From Nepenthes gracilis (taxonomy: Eukaryota > Streptophyta > Magnoliopsida > Caryophyllales > Nepenthaceae): a stretch of DNA of 64,000 nt. The number at the start of each line of letters is the position of its first letter. Position 1 is the first letter of the stretch. The notes beneath the pieces were generated by a model, which did no database searches, was not told the DNA's origin, and saw nothing but the letters and a program-made list of their open reading frames with translations. A program made the translations under genes and the position numbers. This document shows, piece after piece, positions 23,121-35,759 of the stretch. Location: contig BSYO01000035.1 in NCBI GenBank assembly GCA_033239525.1, positions 1,336,965 through 1,400,964 of the forward strand, in the 5' to 3' direction.

Positions 23121-24430
23121 TGTCATGGATATGTTCCCAACATCCTAAACTTGTCATTATCAATTAACTAATTATTATTAATTAACTAAATCACTATGTA
23201 AATAACTTTTAGATGTGAATTTCACTTTGATATATCAACCAACCACAATAAAATGAAATAAAATATACACAAAGTCTATATATTTGATATGCCCCATATG
23301 ACTCCGACACTAACCCAATATTGACATTGGGCCTTACGTCGGAATCTTTGTCTCATTCATCATAATCAGAGTAAACAATAAAAGTTTACTACAGTCAAAA
23401 GTTGCACAATCGATATCAACATAAATTACCTCAATTGGTAATAAATTTAAACCAACATTCATCTAACAACTCATTGACCATAATATGATTATCATAAACA
23501 CATTAAACTATTATCTACAACTAAAATACAACATTAACTGTTATCTGGATTTGAAATACTATATCAGAATTAACATTAAAATTCTAAATTGAACTCCTCG
23601 TACCGATTCGTTTTCTATCTTGATCGTCCTATAAGTACCCAAACTTTTCATCTAAATGGGTTAGTAAAATAAAAGTGATTAGTGAATTCAATGTTCTAAA
23701 ATGTATATAATTTAATAAATGATCGTATATAATTTGTATTAAAAATATATCAAAAGTTATCGAAAGGATAATGGATTATAATTTGATGCAATAACATGAA
23801 ACTTTTAAAGTACTTATGCAGGATATTCAAATTAATCATTTCTAGAATTTTTTAACATATTTTAGTTTTTTTCTTATCATCAAACATACCAAAATCTGAT
23901 TATCTTAAGGATCAAGTGTTAGTAGGCCTTATCGACTAGAAGAACGGATAATCAAAACTCGTGTTCTATTTGTTTCCATACGATAAAAGGTCGTACGCTA
24001 CTATTTAAAATTCATAGGTAAACCGTCATATATATGACATTGTAGACCGGGCCGAAAGCCTCTTCTTCCCCATAAATAATAGGTTCGAACCTTGATTTAC
24101 TATTATAATTTATTAATGCATGCCTTAGTATATTACTTGCTGAAATATAATCATGATTCAATACATATGCTTAGGAAACTTTCACAATTTTCTTCATATT
24201 TTACAGTTTTTACATATTAAAAATAGCTCATAATTTCTTAACATGATTGTAGAATTTTTTACATAATTTTAAAAAGTATTACCTTGCTATACTGAATTAT
24301 AAGTTTCTTAGATATAGATAACTGTTCTTAGCAAAATTATTCAAGGAAATTTAGCAAAATAATGCTGGAATTTGGCTCTATCATAAATTTGATAGAAATT
24401 GAACTAACATGCAGAGTATTTATGTGGAAC
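23121..24430 (-). mobile_element. LTR A copy beside the plus-strand gag relic (unit 1)
   Basis: It begins TGTCATGGATATG and follows LTR A through its AT-rich body without the LTR C insertion. At 24,430 it jumps into block R, skipping the part that holds the TATA box in the fuller copy (about 35,170-35,759). LTR orientation is minus by comparison with that copy, yet its left neighbour looks like a plus-strand polypurine tract. Confidence 0.6.
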
Positions 24431-26260
24431 CCACCAGTTTTGGCACTCGAGCATCCCTCTAGGCGCGCTTCAAGTACTACTATTCTGGATTCAGAGCTTA
24501 GGCACCGGTCAAGCTTCTATCGAGTACTATGTGGTCTATTTTTTACGCATGGGCGCACAATAGGTGCCTATCGGCATCTCTCAATTTGATATGATTCGAT
24601 CTAATTTTGACTTTTGACACAATTTTTTTATCCTTTGATCTTAGTTATAAATATATCAATTTCACTAATCAAGATTATAATAATGTTCAAACTCGGACTT
24701 ACGATAAATTTGATATTTATGTTAAAATTTTAACCATTACAGTGTATAATTTAGAGGTAAGTTTGTATGCTTTCTGCAACACAATTATTTGCTATTAAAT
24801 AGATATTTTAGTAACACATTTAATTTGTTATCATTATAGAATATATTTTATAGTCACCAAAAATATATTTTAGTGATAAAAATATTTTTTATTATTATAG
24901 AATATAATTTAATGACATTATTTTAATCACTAATGAAACTTTTTTAGTTGCAAAATAAAATTCATTACTAAAAGTTTAGTGATGAACTTTTATTTACTTA
25001 ATTTATATTTTGTCAATAAATCTTTTAATGATAAATTTATAAGTGATGCTGATAAAATAGTTTATTATTCAAGGTAAATTGTTGTACAGATCGAAAAATA
25101 TATATATGCACTGAAATATTTGTTATTTCTTTACAAGATTTAACTATAAGGATAAAAATATTAAGTAAAAAAAACCGTCTAAAATTATTAAGGCATTTGG
25201 TCAAATGAAAGGCTATGATTTTTTTAATATTAATTTCACATCTAATGACTAAGATCGATTTGCTTTTAAGGTAGGATAGCTATTTACTTATGGAGAGAGA
25301 GAGAGAGAAGCATAATGTGGCAGCGACAAGACTTTGGAAGGTGTAGTAGTACTGCCAACGACTTGCAAAAGCATCTACAAGTCTTCCTTGACTAATCCTC
25401 ATATAGACCATTTATTTTTAATAATACTTTTTGTATTGTTTAATTGTTTGATTTTTGATGGTATTTTCTAAAAAATATTTTAGTGGGGAAGTAATTTTTA
25501 ACATTATTTATTCAAGGGGATTATTTTTATTATTTATAAGAAGAAATGGGCTCCCCATGCTGTCGATGAAAACTCAGGGTGGAATTTCTACCTCTTGTAC
25601 AAGTTTTTTTTTTTTTTTTTTTGAATTATACTGTTGAGTTTTCAAATATATTAAATAATTATTTTTATTAAATTTTTTATATGTTAGATTTAATATTTAA
25701 TATATTAATATTACAAACTAATTAAAAAAATATGAATATTTTTTAATAATTTTTTTCAAAATTATGATTATTAAATTTTGACTCAATAATTATAAAGTAG
25801 AAGCGGGGTCCCCAAGCTATGAAAACTCATGTGAGTGGGCTGAGTTTTCTGTGAAAAATTGTGCCCACCTTAACGTATACTATAAGCTATAATTGAAAAT
25901 TCAAGTCTGAACAACTATTTTTAGTCTTTTAAATCAAATTAGATATTTTAAAAAGTTAGATATTCTCTATGCATTTAGAAATTTTATATTTATTGATGCC
26001 CAAATTTTATACTAAGAACCATTTGTCTGCGAGTGATAAGTTGTACTAAATTTTAAATCTGTCCCCGATTTAAAATTTTGAAACAAATTTCAGGTCTTGG
26101 TCTGATACGATGATCATCGGAACCCCATGTACATACATTATTATTAAAGACTTAAAAGATTTAAATCTCTAAAAAGTTGACAGTAATTAAAGCAATGGGT
26201 ATTAATATTAGTGGCAAAAGGTTGATATTTTAATTCTTAATATATAGATATATTTGGTGA
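24431..26260. repeat. repeat block R' with H copy d and tail
   Basis: Homologous to 13,920-16,500 with internal deletions; H copy d is about 25,434-25,905. It ends with the same 'atattttaattcttaata' that forms the left arm of the palindrome upstream of RLP1. The small frames here are not genes. Confidence 0.65.
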
Positions 26261-26339
26261 TGTTAACTTATTTAAACACATTAAAAGAAAATTAAAATAC
26301 CTTTTTATATCTCTACTTTATTCATGTCATGTTAACATA

Positions 26340-26871
26340 TGTTTGGATATAAAATTTATGCTTATTTACAAAAAAAAGTAGTAAAACTTCATATACATGC
26401 TAAATATAAATATCATAATTTTAAATTTATGCCATGCATGAGTATTTAAAATAAAAAATACTCATAAAATTGAGAAAGAATGACAATAAGAGAGAAAATA
26501 CTTAGAATGCATTTGTCTTAACTTAATTCTCACCAAATTCTAACTTGGATATACTTAATTTGCGTTTCTAGGACTTCCTCTCTCTTATCTCTCTCCTAGT
26601 CGTCTCATTCTCTCTCCTCTCATAAAATTTTTGAGAAAAATGATAGATATCTACCGGACTTCCTCTCCCTCCTCGTGCCATTCGAGTCGCCGTTGCACGC
26701 CGCAACCTCACCTGCAAGCCACCGTCACTACCGACCCCTCCTCTTCTTCTCCCTATCCCTCTCTCTTCCTCCTCCTCCTCCTCCTTTGCGCCACGCAAAC
26801 CCTAGCTCCTTCTCCCTCTCTCTCCTCTTCTCCCTCTCTCCCCGATTCCCCACTTTTTCTTTTTCCCATTC

Positions 26872-26913
<42 letters not shown>

Positions 26914-27574
26914 TTAATATTTTTCTTTTTTTATCCCCAAATCTCAATCGGTATTCGGATAACAATACGGCATTTCCTTTGTTCTCCCTCCCTTTGATCT
27001 TTCTCTCTCCCTCTAGTCTCTCTCTCCTTCCACCACTCAAAAATGGTGGTGGATAATCCTCGGGCGCTATTTATATCCATCTCACGCTGAAGGGGCGACT
27101 TAGGTGCGGGTCGAGCGTAGCCCAAGACAGTTTTTGATTTACGCCAAGGGCACACCAGGGCATGCATTGAGTGCACGTCTATGCCCTATACGATCGCGTT
27201 TTTGCACTTAGGTTACACGGAGGTGAGCCTCGGGCGCTACCCTATTGTAGCACCATTCTGAGCCCAGCACCTCCTGGGCACCGAGGCACACACCGAGCGT
27301 GCTCTTCAGCACTCACTCGCACATATTTGCACCGATGGCTCACCAAGAGAAGGTGTTGAGTGCATCCTTTGTGCTGCATTCGCAGATTTGGGCTGAGGGT
27401 GCGCCGAGCGCACACCTCAAGTAGTCCACAGTGCAAGCTCTAGGATGAGACCCCAAATTGCCCGATCAATAAATTTGGCTCTTTGATCCAATTTTTTATA
27501 TTTTTTGACCTTAATTTTAATTATATTACCTTAATTAATCATAATTAGTATAATTTAAAAACTCAATCATTACA
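26340..27574 (-). mobile_element. mosaic LTR (E-type start, F-type middle, A-type end), unit 1
   Basis: Read on the minus strand it starts TGTAATGATTGAG at 27,574, like family E, with a TATA-like tatttatatcc (plus strand) at about 27,067-27,077. Between about 26,660 and 26,975 it matches LTR F, including the (TTA)n tract. From 26,340 to 26,660 it matches the leader of LTR A (35,340-35,660). The third unit-1 deletion abuts its left end. Confidence 0.55.
26877..26909. repeat. (TTA)n microsatellite, ~11 units
   Basis: Perfect trinucleotide tract in the mosaic LTR. The unit-2 equivalent at 55,056-55,106 has about 17 units. Confidence 0.95.
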
Positions 27575-28336
27575 CATACCCAAAAACTTATAATGCCCAT
27601 ACTTCGTTTGGAAAGCCGTCTTAGCCACATCTTTTTTCTTAATCATCAATTGGTGACAAGTCACAAAATTAATTTTTAAAAATATTTGGGTCCCTTGCAG
27701 TCGATCAAATAAGTCATTAATCCTTGGTAATGGAAAATTATTTTTGGTGGTGATTTTATTCTACTCTCGGTAATCAATACACAATAACATAGACCTGCCT
27801 TTTTTCACAAATAGTACCAAGGCACCCCATGGAGACAAATTTGTCAGATAAAACCCTTCTCCAATAGTTCTTATAATTGTTGTTTCAACCCCTGTAGTTC
27901 TCACGATGCCATTCTATAAGGTGTCTTTGATATCGGTGCCACTCTGTGCATTATCTCGATGTCAAACTTGATATCTCGGCTTCGGCGATAGGCTCAGTAA
28001 ATCTTTAGAAAAATATATCCTCGAACTCACATACCATCAAAATATCCCTTGTTGGAATATTATGACTCCCAATTGTGTTCACATAAGCTAAATAGGTTTG
28101 ATATTCATTTTCTATTAAACAATAAGCATGCAAAGCCGAAATCACATATGAAAATTGTTTATCCATTACTCCTTGAAACTAAAATGGTTTATATTCCAGA
28201 ATTGTAAAGTACATCCTCTTATGAAAACAATCAACGTTAGTATGATAACTTGCTAACCATTCCATACTTAAGATTACATCAAAATCATGCATGTCTAATA
28301 AAATTAAATTTACTACCAACTTTAACCAATTGATCT
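27575..28336 (-). pseudogene. gypsy protease-reverse transcriptase relic, unit 1
   Basis: On the minus strand, frames with scattered stops give the end of an aspartic protease ('LDMHDFDVILSMEWL', near 28,300) and the protease-RT linker ('MISALHAYCLIENEYQTYLA' in the unit-2 copy). The RT start follows ('APISKTPYRMA' type), then '[16 protein letters not shown]', an SPWG-type turn, and 'DVAKTAFQTKYGHYKFLGM'. The order is that of Ty3/gypsy pol. RT ends abruptly where the mosaic LTR begins, before the catalytic YxDD, so there can be no activity. To the right is a primer-site-like TAATACCA (28,340-28,347) and LTR E, so gag is missing from this element. Confidence 0.8.
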
Positions 28337-28347
28337 AAATAATACCA

Positions 28348-30183
28348 TGACAGACCATGTTCTAAATCCTGTTATTTATATTAGTCATAGTTAATTATCT
28401 TTTAACTATAAATTTGAACTATATTATATATTCAGTTGACTATTTGGACGTAAATTTACATCGATACAACAATTGACCAACAATATATAACGTAATAATA
28501 TACAAAGGACCAAAATTAAATTTTCACATCATTGATGGCACCGACATCGATCTAAACAATACGACGTCGGACTTTAGTAAGGATAGATGCCTGCCAATAC
28601 AAAAAAAAAAACACATAACAATAATCTCTGGAAGCAATAACATTCATAAAACTTGATTGAATGAAACTAGGGTCACCAGCATTACTAAAACTGACATGAT
28701 CGTGTCACAAAAATGGACCTCAATCACATCATCGACCTACTGACCTGAAAATCAGTTCTCATCACCATATATAACAATCTAGCAAATACAAACACTGTCT
28801 AAGTTTATCACGACATATAAACTGAAACAAGACACCATAATACAACACTTTAACCCTCCAAGCATTGATCAAAAGTCAAATACATTACAAACCAAAATCC
28901 AAAACTAAATTTAAACTAAATTAAAGCAATGTTAAATACATTAAACATTGTTTGACAAACATAATCCAACAGAAATCATTATAAAAATATAAAGAAAAAC
29001 TTTTCGATCTTCTCCTGCTCATCTGGTAAATATTCGTGCATCTCATGCTCATCTGAAGGGTTAGTAAAACGGTAAGATAGTGAGCCAAATTTTAATAAGG
29101 TACGATATATATCAAGGAACATGCATACTTTATACTTAAAAATATATCAAAATGAAAAAAGATCATGATCGGTCATGATAATATGAACAGGTATAGGAAA
29201 ACATATATGACGCATTTTTAAATTTATTATCTTATTCTTCTTAATATTAACCATCAAAATATACTTAATTTTTATTTATCTTTAGGGACCAGGGTTAGTA
29301 GGCTTTAACAGCTAAGGAATAGACAATTAAAAATCAGGTTATTTATGCTTTCACATAATCAAAGGCCATAATTTCCTATCCAAGACCCGAAAGTGGGCCA
29401 TCTATGTATAACCCTATAAATAGGGTCAAACGTCGCTTCTTAATTCTGCAGTTACATAGGATCAGATATCAATATATCATAATAATATACTAAAGTATGC
29501 CGTAATATATTTCTCATTGAATGGTAACATTAGTCAAATTCTTTTACTTAGGAAAACTTTATACTTTTTCTTGATTATTCTTAATTTTTTTATTTTTGGA
29601 GAAGATATTCATAATTCATATCATATTGTAGAATTTTCTATCATAATTTCATGGTATTATACTTATACGTTTAGAAAAACTCAGTTATATTAAAATTAAA
29701 AGTATGGTATGCTAAATTTGTGGCTAAATATAGAAAATTCAGCAACTAACATAATACAATATATCCATTAAAAATTTAGCTTATGCAGATCAATTTATAT
29801 ATATCTTCTAGTTTATATATGGCATATATATATAGTTTTGAAATATAATTGGACTACTATACGAAAGTTGTAAGGTACTGGTTTTCGAAACAGAATAGAT
29901 ATGAGTGATTAAGTTAATATAAGTTGATTGGGGTTTAAGGACACAGGAGAAATCAGATTGAAAGGCCGAAAACCCGAAATATGTGAAATTGAGAATTGGC
30001 GTTATAATATCGAAATATTTATCCGTAAATATGATTCAGGTTTTAAGTTATGGTAATCTTGAGGTATTAAATTAATATAATCAAAATTAGGCTCGAGGTA
30101 TGCGGAAAATATAAATACACTTAAATGAATGTGTAAACCCCGAATCTAAAAGTACTTGAGCTAAAAGTCCAAAAATGGTAAGT
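28348..30183 (-). mobile_element. family E LTR, minus orientation, truncated, unit 1/2 boundary
   Basis: Its minus-strand end (TGTCA followed by TGGTATTA) sits at 28,348. The part 29,290-29,520 matches the plus-strand LTR E at 7545-7790 in reverse. The U3 side is missing where the next gag relic begins. A short frame around 29,010-29,090 is LTR sequence, not a gene. Confidence 0.5.
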
Positions 30184-31225
30184 TTACGTTTCACCACCAT
30201 AGGCAGCGCATCTGCATCTTAGGCTATCACCGCAAAAGCTTGTCCCAAAGCTCCTGGCTTCCTCGCCAATTGTTTTGATGGTTGAGGGTATCCTTGACCA
30301 TGTGGTCAGGTTGGTCACAATTAAAGTAATCTCCCAAAATGTTATAGTAGGGCCTTCCACCATGAAATTTGCCACAATATGGGCACATGGGCATTGCTAA
30401 TTGAGAGCGCGGTACACCTTGGATTTTAGCACTTTCTTTTCTTTTTTTCGCTGGCTTTGACCTTTTGTGAAATCCTCTTGACCACCCCAAAATTTGACCA
30501 AAACTTTGACCTTCATGGCTCGTAGTCTTCTTCTCAAAGAACTTATCTCTTTCTAATTCCCGTTCAAATAACAGAGTTTGGTTCAGCACATCTCTATAAG
30601 TCCTTAGCTTCAATGTCACGAATTGCCTTCAAATTGTATAATTAAGTCATTGCACAAATTTTCTTTCTTTCTTTCCCTCAGCATGGACCATATGAGGGAC
30701 ATAATTGGATAATTTCATAAATTTTGCATCATACTCCGCAATTGTTCGATTCCCTTGCTATAAATGGGTAAATCCATCTTCTTTTTGTTCCCTTAAGCTC
30801 GTAGGGAAGTATTTGTCCATGAATACTTATACAAACATGTCCCAAGTAATTTTTTCAGTTTCCAAGACCATGACTTGCTTCTTCATAGACCACCAATGAT
30901 CACGCTCGCCATCCAACTTGAAGAGGGAAACATCACCTTATCCTCCTCTGGTTATCTAATCAAAGCAAAAATCCTTTCAATTCGCGAGATTTAAATTTCA
31001 GCCTTCATGGGATCCAAATCGCCCATGAATTTAGGAACCCTTTCATTGGTGAATCGATCATACACCATTGCTCCTAAATTTATAGGGATTGTCACTAGGT
31101 TATACTGTACTCAAGTCATAGATTCCATTAAGTCTGCTATTCTCGCCCTTATCGTTATGTACTCCTCTGGGTCAGGGTGTGAACTAGGTCCAATATTTTC
31201 TCATTGTTCGGATGACATATTTTAA
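30184..31225 (-). pseudogene. Ty3/gypsy gag relic, copy 2
   Basis: Same gag relic as at 7.9-8.9 kb and 58.4-59.4 kb. The last 130 codons (30,619-30,227) are open and end 'RGSQELWDKLLR', which copy 1 lacks. The zinc knuckle has the same two Cys losses as copy 1 ('YFNCDQPDHMVKDT'). Upstream segments are scattered over frames with stops. The right neighbour is a weak primer site and then LTR A at 31,307. Confidence 0.8.
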
Positions 31226-32128
31226 TTCTATCACCAAATAATCAACCACATGAGAACCTCAAGTCTATATAAGACATCCACCTTACGACTTTTATGTCAC
31301 TACTTTTGTCAGGGATATGTTCCAACCTTCCTAAACTTGTCATTATCAATTAACTAATTGTTGTTAATTAACTAAATTACCATGTAATTAACTTTTAGAT
31401 ATGAATTTCACTTTGATATATCAACCAATCACAATAAAATGAAATAAAATATACACAAGATCTAAATATTTGTTGTTTTTCATATGACTCCGACACTAAC
31501 CCAACAGTGACGTTGGGCCTTACGTCGAGATCTTTATCTCATTCATCATAATCAGAGTAAACAATAATATTTTACTACAGTCAAAACTTGCACAATCGAT
31601 ATTTCTTAACTTTACAAACTGAAATCAACATAAATTATCTCAATTGGTACTAATTTAAACCAACATTCATCAAACAACTCACCGACCATAATATGATTGT
31701 CATAAACACATTAAACTATTATTTGAAACTAAAATACAACATTAATTACTGTCTGGATTTGAAATATAACATTAGAATTACATTAAAATTCTAAATTGAA
31801 CTCCTCGTACTAATTCTTTTTTATTCTTGATCATCCTACAAGTACCCAAACTTCTCATCTGAAGGGGTTTGTAAAATAGAAGTAATTAGTGAATTCAAAG
31901 TCCTATAATGTATATAATTTAATAAATGATCGTATATAATTTGTATTAAAAATATATCAAAAGCTATCGAAAAGATAATGGATTATAATTTGATGCAATA
32001 ATATGAAATTTTTAAGTACTTGCACAGGATATTCAAATTAATCATTTCTAGAATTCTTTAACATATTTCAGTTTATTTCTTATCTTCAAACATACTAAAA
32101 TCTAATTATCTTAGGGATCAAGGGCTAG

Positions 32129-34648
32129 TGTGAGATCCCAATCCCAAAAACATAAAGGGCTAGAAAGTACATGGTAATGTAGCTTAAAAATCAAAGTGAT
32201 TTAGTGTAGCTTGGAAAACCTGAGTGATTTGTAAAAGGCTTAAGAACCGGAGTGATTTGTGAAAGGCTTAAAAACCGGAGTGATTTAGTGTAGCTTAAAA
32301 ATCGGAGTGATTTAGTGTAGCTTGAGAACCGAAGTGATTTGTGAAAGGCTTGAAAGCCAAAGTGATTTGTGAAAGGTATAAAAATTGGAGTGATTTAGTG
32401 TAGCTTAAAAACCGGAGTGATTTAGTGTAGCTTGAAAATCGGAGTGATTTCTAATAGCTTGAAGGCTGGAGTGCCTCACGGGAGGCTTGAAGGCCAGAGT
32501 AGCCTTATGCCACTTGAAAGCCGGAGTGAATTGTGGAGGCCGGAGTGAATTGTATGCCCTTGGAAAGCCAGAGTGGTTTGAGCCCTCTTGAAGGCCGGAC
32601 TGCTTTGTATAAGTATAAGAGGCCAGAGTGGATGGTGATGTAAGTGAAGGCTAGTGTGATGATTTGATGAGTAAGGGGGCCAAAGTGATGATTGGATGAA
32701 GATGGAAATGTTGACCGGTTTTAAGCAAGAAGGAAATGTTGACCGGTTTTGAGTAAGAAGGAAATGTTGGCCGGTTGGGATTGATGATGAGTCGCTGACC
32801 GGATTTAGAATTATTGATCGGAATAAATTAAGAACGTTGAAAGCCGGAGTAAAAATGCTTTAACTAAACTTGCTAATGACCGGAGTAAACAGAAGACGAT
32901 AAAGGCTGACTCTATTATTTAGCTGGACTAGATCCAACTACTCCAATCTAATTAGAGTAAGTAAACTATCCTTACATACTTCGTTAACCTTCTAGAAGAA
33001 AGTGGGTAACTTACCCTACTTGCTCCCACCAAACCCCTCCTCTATATATGCTAAACTCTTAATCTGGAAAAGGAGTTAGGAAAATCTGTAAAAGAAAGAA
33101 AAAGTAAGATGCAAAGAGAAAGAGGGAGCCTTAGGCCAGTTGGGGTGGACAGTTTGAAAATCAGGCAAGTGTACTTTTTGATTTTAATATCAGGCTTTTA
33201 GAATGTTTTAATGCAAGAATACTTCAGAGTTATTTTTCTATAATTACTACTTTTAAATATCTCTGTATGATAGTTACGAGGAATGCATGAATAATATGAT
33301 TTTAATTCGTAACCGTGACTTCATGCTTTGAGTTTAATGTACGGTCGGACTTCTTTGCATGAATGAAATTCTGATTTTGATTTCATGTTTGACCCATGCT
33401 TTCTGTTCAAATCATGTTCGGTTTTTCTTTGCATGAAAACTTGGCATGAAACTCAAATAAAAAAATGTAAAGGCCCTTTGGATCTGTTCGAAAAATGGAA
33501 CATATGAATGATGAATCGGCCTTAAGACATGATGTCAAAATAGGAAGGCCCTTTGTATTTGTCCGAAAAATGGAGCATATAAATTGTTAATCGACCTTAA
33601 GACACGATGAACTATGAACGAATAAGATCGAACCTAGCACTGTTATACGGTCAGATAAAGTTCTCTGGCATGCCTTAGAACATTACAGTAGTAATCGGGA
33701 ATAACTCCGTTCATGGAGTAATACGTGGTCCGCCCCTCCTTGGGACGTAATGAAAGGGTAGAAATTGAATATCGAATAGATGCCTTTGATTGTGTGGAGT
33801 GAACGCAATCTATCCTATGGAAAGAATATGAATATAAATTTTGAGTAGAGGCCTTTGATTGTGCGGAATGAATGCAATTTGTTCTCAATTACTTTCCCCA
33901 TTGGTTGGTAGGGTCTACCATCCTAGGTCCCTTTGGATAACAAAGACCAAAAAAAAAAAATGATATGAACTTGAGAACTTCGGATTTTGACATGAGCCAT
34001 GAATTTCAGACTTTGATACTAAACTTTGGACTCCAAAAATTTATACTAGACAGTAAGTTATACGCTTTGAAAACTAACACTGAACAGTTATTTTACGTAC
34101 TCCAAAAATTGGCATTTACATGAATCTTGAAATTTCTATGACATTTCATGTTTTTAGTACCTTGTTGGATTTCGACTCTTTCTTTTATAGTTTATTCAAA
34201 TGACACTGTAGAATTAATACCAAACGAGCAAAACTAGATCAAGCTTAGCAGGAAGGGATTTTGGATTCAGAAAGTCTATTGAAGATTTTTGGAGTATTTG
34301 ATAGTCTTAAATGTAATTATATTTCAATAGCATGTATGAGAATGTCTATGCTTCCACTTATGTACCTTTTGGAATATATTTGCTTCCGCCATTATCTTTT
34401 GGTTGTAATCATATTTTAGAACGGCATCTCTGTATGAATTTTGATTCAATGAAATGGAATGTTAAAAGAGTTGGAGCCATGAATATTATATGGCATATGG
34501 CGATCCTGTGATTTCGTTATTTGTGCTTTTCATAAATTTACTTTGTCTGGCATGACCAGTCCGTACTAATTTGTCTAAGAGTCTAAAATATTGGGTGTCA
34601 GTTTCGGATGGTCTCTGACGGAGCAAAAAAAAATGAGTTTCTGTCACA
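32129..34648 (+). mobile_element. solo LTR C, complete copy (2.52 kb)
   Basis: It starts TGTGAGATCCC and ends ...TCTGTCACA. It sits inside LTR A: sequence before it (agggctag) resumes after it as (a)ctcg/ctag-tagg, so the target duplication is about CTAG, clearer in copy 3. It has the U3 minisatellite, a TATA-like tctatatatg (33,041-33,050) and a GA-rich leader. No internal region, primer site or second LTR is present, so it is a solo LTR. Confidence 0.75.
32181..32690 (+). repeat. 27-28-bp minisatellite in U3 of LTR C, copy 2
   Basis: Same array as in copy 1 with the core 'gatttagtgtagctt'; the downstream degenerate units are built on 'ggccggagtg'. Confidence 0.85.
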
Positions 34649-35759
34649 ACTCGTAGGCCTTACTGACTAAAAGAGTGGATAATCAAAACTCGTATTGTAT
34701 TTGTTTTCATACAATCAAAGGCCGTACGCTACTATTTAGGACTCATAGGTGGACCGTTATATATATGACATTATAGACCGGGCCAAAAGCCTTTTCTCCC
34801 TCATAAATGATAGGTTCGAATATAAATTTACTACTATAATATATTAAGGCATGCCATAATATATTACCTGCTGAAATATAATCATAATTCAATACATATA
34901 ATTAGGAAACTTTTACAATTTTTTTCATATTTTACGGTTTTCACATATTAAAAAATAGCTCATAATTTATTAATATAATTTTAAAATTTTTTACATAATT
35001 TTAAGAATTCTTACCTTGTCATACTGAATTATAAGTTCCCTAGATATGTAGAACTATTCTTAGCAAAATTATGCAAAGAAATTCAGCAAAATAATGCTGG
35101 AATTTGGCTACATCATAAATTTGATAGAAATTCATTTTATGAACTTATATGCAGATTATTTATGTGGAATTTCAGTACAAGTAGGAAATTCTAATTGAAT
35201 TTTAAAAAAACGTTTAGGAACTTTTTTAACATGCTGGAGCTTATTTAAATGAAATTCAAACATGAAAGAATATTATACTATGAATTGAGATCATGCATGA
35301 TGAAACATTGCAAAATTCAACTAATGTAGACAATACACATATGTTTGGATATAAAATTTATGCTTATTTACAGAAAAATTAGTAAAGCTTCATATACATG
35401 CTAAATATAAATATCATAATTTTAAATTTATATCATCTATGAGTATTTTAAAATAAGAAATACTCAAGAAATTGAAAAAGAAAAGCAATAAGAGAGGAAA
35501 TGCTTGAAATGCATTTGTCTTAACTTAATTCTCACCAAATTCTAACTTCGATATACTTAATTTGCATTTCTAGAACTTCCTCTCTCTTATCTCTCTCCTA
35601 CTCGTCTCATTCTCTCTCCTCTCATGAAATTTTTGAGAAAAATGACAGAAATGTATCGGACTCCACTATTTATATTGAGTGGCACTCGACCACAGAGTTG
35701 GCCATGCATTAGGTGCTGAAGCCATATACAGTGGAGCACGAGCGCTGCTTGATTGCACA

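Larger units (their letters stand above)
7908..30239. repeat. large tandem unit, copy 1 (~22.3 kb)
   Basis: Nearly every segment from the gag relic at 7.92 kb to the LTR E at 30.18 kb recurs in the same order and orientation in 30.24-58.42 kb. RLP starts lie 26,047 bases apart and gag relics 22.3 and then 28.2 kb apart. Relative to copy 2, copy 1 lacks three blocks: about 34,205-36,175 (joined at 11,954), about 39,790-41,655 (joined inside an AT tract at about 15,612) and about 52,353-54,535 (joined near 26,340). Their sum, about 6 kb, explains the size difference. Confidence 0.9.
31307..35759 (-). mobile_element. LTR A, copy 2, interrupted by solo LTR C
   Basis: LTR A runs from TGTCAGGGATATG at 31,307 to 32,128 and resumes at 34,649 after LTR C. 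A minus-strand TATA box (caatataaatag) lies at 35,667-35,678, followed in the minus direction by a GA-rich leader (35,570-35,640 as plus-strand CT). This fixes the orientation as minus and makes it the 5' LTR of the gag relic at 30.2-31.2 kb. Its U3 start lies beyond the LTR F insertion, in the GC-richer part of block R. Confidence 0.65.

Noticed and set aside
24075..24100. tRNA-like T-arm word 'ggttcgaacct' (also near 54,005)
   Set aside because: No acceptor, D-arm or anticodon arm at the right spacing; it recurs as part of LTR A.
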